From Bacillota bacterium (GTDB lineage: Bacteria > Bacillota > Desulfotomaculia > Desulfotomaculales > Desulfotomaculaceae): a DNA stretch of 8,359 nt. The translations under genes were made by a program, and so were the position numbers. The notes beneath the pieces were generated by a model. That model was not told where the DNA came from. It saw nothing but the letters and a program-made list of their open reading frames with translations, and made no database searches. The stretch covers positions 1,195 to 9,553 of the forward strand of contig JAMCWI010000165.1 of assembly GCA_023481335.1 (NCBI GenBank), written 5' to 3'. Each line of letters begins with the position of its first letter. Positions within the stretch are counted from its first letter, which is position 1. Positions 6,391 to 8,359 of the stretch are shown here, piece after piece.

Positions 6391-6434
6391 CTAAGGTGTG
6401 GGGACACACCTGGCTAAGGTGCGGGGACACACCT
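6391..6434. repeat. Two tandem 23-bp hairpin repeats, GGGGACACACC type
   Basis: CTAAGGTG(T/C)GGGGACACACCT is present at 6391-6411 and 6414-6434, matching at 20 of 21 positions with a 23-bp period. The first copy folds perfectly: AGGTGTG (6394-6400) pairs with CACACCT (6405-6411) around a GGGA loop. The second has one mismatch in the same stem. Both lie in the rpoN 3' untranslated region, before the terminator. A related pair in inverted orientation, also 23 bp apart, lies at 6512-6554. Confidence 0.75.
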
Positions 6435-6482
6435 TCTTGGTTTCTGGACGATTCAACGTTTTATCTTTCCACGATTATGGAG

Positions 6483-7967
6483 TCATGCAGCATTAATTCT
6501 TATCTCCCCATCGAAGGAATGCCCCCGATTGAAACGAAGGAATGTCCCCAATGAATATCTTTTTCTTTTCCTAATCGGCGCTATCCCCAGCTCATTGCGG
6601 TATTTAGCCACCGTGCGCCGGGAAATGTTTATGCCGCGCTGCCGGAAAATCGCGGCTATCTTCTGGTCATTCAGGGGGGTTTTAGTGTCTTCTTCCGCCA
6701 CTAACTCCTGCAGCATTTTTTTAATGCTTTCGGCTGAGGTCGTGGTCCCGGCCTCGTTATTTAAACCGGTCGAGAAAAAGTATTTCATCTCGAATACGCC
6801 CTGCGGCGTCTGGATGTACTTGTTGGAAGTGGCCCGGCTGACGGTGGACTCGTGCAGGCCCACTCTTTCAGCCACTCTCTTTAAGTTCAGCGGTTTTAAG
6901 TGCTTTACACCTTTGTCGAGAAAATCCCTCTGCATTTCAACCAGGCAGCTGGCCACCTTGTACAGGGTCAAGCGGCGCTGCTCGATGCTCCGGATCAGCC
7001 AGGGGGCGGCGTTCAGCTTGCTTTCAACAAAGCGTCTCGTTTTCGGGTCGCAGTCTTTGTCCTTGGAAAGGACCGAACGGTAAGTCGCGTTTATGGTGAG
7101 CCGCGGTATGGAAACATCATTGACCAGGATTACGTATTCGCCAACAACCTTCTCCAGGGTGATATCGGGCACTATGTAACGGGTGTCGTTCATCCTGGTA
7201 AAATTGCGCCCCGGCTTTGGGTCCAGCGTCTTTAAAATGTCAGAAGCCTCTTGCACCTCCTGGACGCCTATCCCGAGGTACTGGGAAATCCTGTTCAACC
7301 TGCCCTTGCCCAGGTCTACCAGGTAGTTTTTAATCAGTTTAATCAAAACGTCGTTCTTAATACTCAGATGTTCAACCTGGATTAGAAGGCATTCCTGCAG
7401 GTTTCTGGAGCCCACCCCGGGAGGGTCGAATCCCTGGATCAAAGACAGCACCCGCTCAACATCAGCTTCATCCACTTTCAAGCGGGCCGCCACTTCCGGC
7501 AAAGACACCTGCAGGTAGCCGTTTTCGTCTATGTTGCCGATCAGGTATTCGCCGATGGTCCTGTCACGTCCGGAGCAGGGACTCAAATTAAGCTGGGAAA
7601 ACAGGTGTTCAGAAAGAGTGGGCGCCTGCGACAAAAAATTTTCATAGCTGTACCCGGGCTGTTCCTGCCTTTCATAACGGGTAACCCCGAGGTCGCTTGA
7701 ATCATGGAAGTATTCCTCCCAGTCCAGGTCCAATTCACCCTTCTTTTCTTCTTGGTCTTCCTGCTTCTCTTCCGGAGGAGACGGTTCTCCTTCTTTTTCA
7801 TTCTCAAATTCCCGCAGCTCGAGCAGGGGGTTTTCCTCAAGCTGCTGTTCAATATAGCTTGAAAGCTCAAGGGAAGAAAGCTGCAGCACTGTAATAGCCT
7901 GGCGCAGCTCGGGGGTCATAATCAATTTTTGTGTCTGTTCTACGTGGAGCCCAAAACCCATTCGCAT
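6483..7967 (-). CDS. rpoN: RNA polymerase sigma-54 factor (RpoN), with an extended C-terminus
   Basis: Sigma-54 directs RNA polymerase to -24/-12 promoters that need an AAA+ enhancer-binding activator. The 494-residue protein shows region I (about 1-50, Gln/Leu-rich: QTQKLIMTPELRQAITVLQL), an acidic region II (about 51-95, Glu/Lys/Pro-rich), and the core-binding region III (about 115-300, with NIDENGYL at 145-152 and GFDPPGVGSRNL at 189-200). The helix-turn-helix follows at about 362-390 (LKRVAERVGLHESTVSRATS) and the RpoN box at 449-458 (SRRTVAKYRN; the family usually has ARRTVAKYRE). Homologues normally end soon after a basic KRxR(Y/F) tail, here KRKRY (467-471). This one continues for 23 residues encoded by a tandem 23-bp repeat (6512-6554) and adjoining sequence. 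The ATG at 7967 is 8 bases after GAGGGG; a second ATG two codons later is less well placed. The gene has its own terminator, so it is probably not in the gap operon. Confidence 0.96.
   Translation of the reverse strand: MRMGFGLHVEQTQKLIMTPELRQAITVLQLSSLELSSYIEQQLEENPLLELREFENEKEGEPSPPEEKQEDQEEKKGELDLDWEEYFHDSSDLGVTRYERQEQPGYSYENFLSQAPTLSEHLFSQLNLSPCSGRDRTIGEYLIGNIDENGYLQVSLPEVAARLKVDEADVERVLSLIQGFDPPGVGSRNLQECLLIQVEHLSIKNDVLIKLIKNYLVDLGKGRLNRISQYLGIGVQEVQEASDILKTLDPKPGRNFTRMNDTRYIVPDITLEKVVGEYVILVNDVSIPRLTINATYRSVLSKDKDCDPKTRRFVESKLNAAPWLIRSIEQRRLTLYKVASCLVEMQRDFLDKGVKHLKPLNLKRVAERVGLHESTVSRATSNKYIQTPQGVFEMKYFFSTGLNNEAGTTTSAESIKKMLQELVAEEDTKTPLNDQKIAAIFRQRGINISRRTVAKYRNELGIAPIRKRKRYSLGTFLRFNRGHSFDGEIRINAA
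6512..6554. repeat. Inverted-orientation 23-bp tandem repeats inside the rpoN 3' end
   Basis: On the plus strand CGAAGGAATG(C/T)CCCC occurs at 6512-6525/6 and 6535-6549, with a 23-bp period. On the minus strand the second copy reads GGGGACATTCCTTC then GTTTC, closely matching the plus-strand GGGGACACACCTTC at 6423-6436 followed by GTTTC at 6440-6444. The two pairs are therefore an inverted arrangement of related tandem repeats. The pair encodes most of residues 472-485 of RpoN, immediately after the basic tail where the family normally ends. Confidence 0.7.
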
Positions 7968-8220
7968 TTGAATCGCCCCTCAAGCACGCACAAACTTCTT
8001 ATTTCAGATTTTACAAATCTTACGGCTTCGGTCCGTTTACCCTTAAGGCTTATGTTCGAAGATATTACTATTTCTATTTTTGCCGCTGTTTTTCCTGCCG
8101 GAGCAGCTTTCAATACCAGAATATTCGGGAGGTAATTGTTTCATTACGCTGCTGCCGTGAAAACCTTATAAAATCCCTCGGGAATCCTGCCCCTTGGGAC
8201 AACCCCGGTATTCCGGCAAG
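7968..8220. other. whiA-rpoN intergenic region, nothing certain
   Basis: This 253-bp spacer is AT-richer than the flanking genes. I see no convincing sigma-A promoter, no GG-N10-GC sigma-54 promoter, and no stem followed by a T-run after whiA. The only minus-strand open frame of note (8144-8043, 33 codons) has no ribosome binding site and a low-complexity product. A small dyad, TTCCC/GGGAT around 8172-8183, is too weak to call a terminator. The rpoN promoter presumably lies here but cannot be placed. Confidence 0.6.
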
Positions 8221-8359
8221 TTACTGATTAGGAGAGCGGTTCCTTATTTCTTCAGCTATTTCTTCAAGCCTGCGCAGGCGGTGGTTGGCGCCGGACTTCC
8301 CCAGGCGCGGCCCGCACAGGTCGCCCAGCTCTTTCAAGTTGGCGTCGGGATATAGGAGC
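8221..8359 (-). CDS. whiA: DNA-binding protein WhiA, C-terminal fragment
   Basis: WhiA combines a LAGLIDADG-like domain with a C-terminal helix-turn-helix. It acts in sporulation or development in actinobacteria and in cell division and chromosome segregation in Bacillus. Only the last 45 residues are in the window, ending in TAA (8223-8221). They contain YPDANLKELGDLCG followed by KSGANHRLRRLEEIAEEIR, which is the characteristic end of WhiA (usually PDASLKELGE...GKSGVNHRLRK). This is the recognition region of the C-terminal helix-turn-helix. The gene runs off the right edge. whiA upstream of rpoN and a glycolytic cluster is consistent with clostridial gene order as I know it. Confidence 0.88.
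   Translation of the reverse strand, partial: LLYPDANLKELGDLCGPRLGKSGANHRLRRLEEIAEEIRNRSPNQ

Noticed and set aside
8095..8125. Possible sigma-54 promoter (TGGTATTGAAAGCTGC, minus strand), tempting because rpoN is next
   Set aside because: The GG and GC elements are 11 bases apart instead of 10, and the -24 and -12 boxes match poorly.
8043..8144. 33-codon minus-strand open frame starting ATG in the whiA-rpoN spacer
   Set aside because: It has no ribosome binding site, a low-complexity Asn/Ser/Lys-rich product and no recognisable family.
7931..8227. 98-codon plus-strand frame over the rpoN start and the spacer
   Set aside because: It overlaps the certain rpoN start antisense, and its product has unusual composition (many Tyr, Phe, Cys) and no family resemblance.

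Overview
The window looks like a chromosomal segment of a Gram-positive, clostridial-type bacterium. The likely group is the Peptococcaceae / Desulfotomaculum-Pelotomaculum-Moorella relatives, but this is inferred from gene order, strong AGGAGG ribosome binding sites, frequent TTG starts and fairly high GC, not from a database match. Every recognisable gene is on the minus strand, so transcription runs from high to low coordinates.

In transcription order the window holds: the 3' end of whiA (8359-8221); a 253-bp spacer with no gene; rpoN for sigma-54 (7967-6483); a rho-independent terminator (6383-6349); the five-gene lower-glycolysis cluster gap (6234-5203), pgk (5185-4001), tpiA (3955-3200), gpmI (3137-1566, TTG start) and eno (1412-126); then a textbook sigma-A promoter (109-81) and the first 14 codons of secG (44-1). 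The five enzymes carry triose phosphates from DHAP/glyceraldehyde-3-phosphate to phosphoenolpyruvate, or the reverse in gluconeogenesis. With short gaps and no internal terminator, they read as one operon. All five are full length with their catalytic residues intact.

The coding content is ordinary; the non-coding DNA is less so. Short repeats fill most of the longer spacers. Two tandem copies of a 23-bp repeat downstream of rpoN face two inverted tandem copies, also 23 bp apart, that lie inside the rpoN reading frame. The inverted half appears to have replaced the normal stop codon and added about 23 residues to the sigma-54 C-terminus, after the RpoN box. A 72-bp element with a tandem 18-bp unit and inverted GGG(T/A)CAGGC ends lies before eno. 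TTGGTGGTTG-type repeats occupy both the pgk-tpiA and tpiA-gpmI spacers.

Other points: gap, tpiA and gpmI all use TTG starts. No cggR-type regulator lies between rpoN and gap, but a near-perfect 13-bp direct repeat with 32-bp spacing sits just upstream of the gap ribosome binding site. The GAPDH has His where the usual NAD-selecting Asp is expected. I found no RNA gene, CRISPR array, transposase or new multi-gene system.
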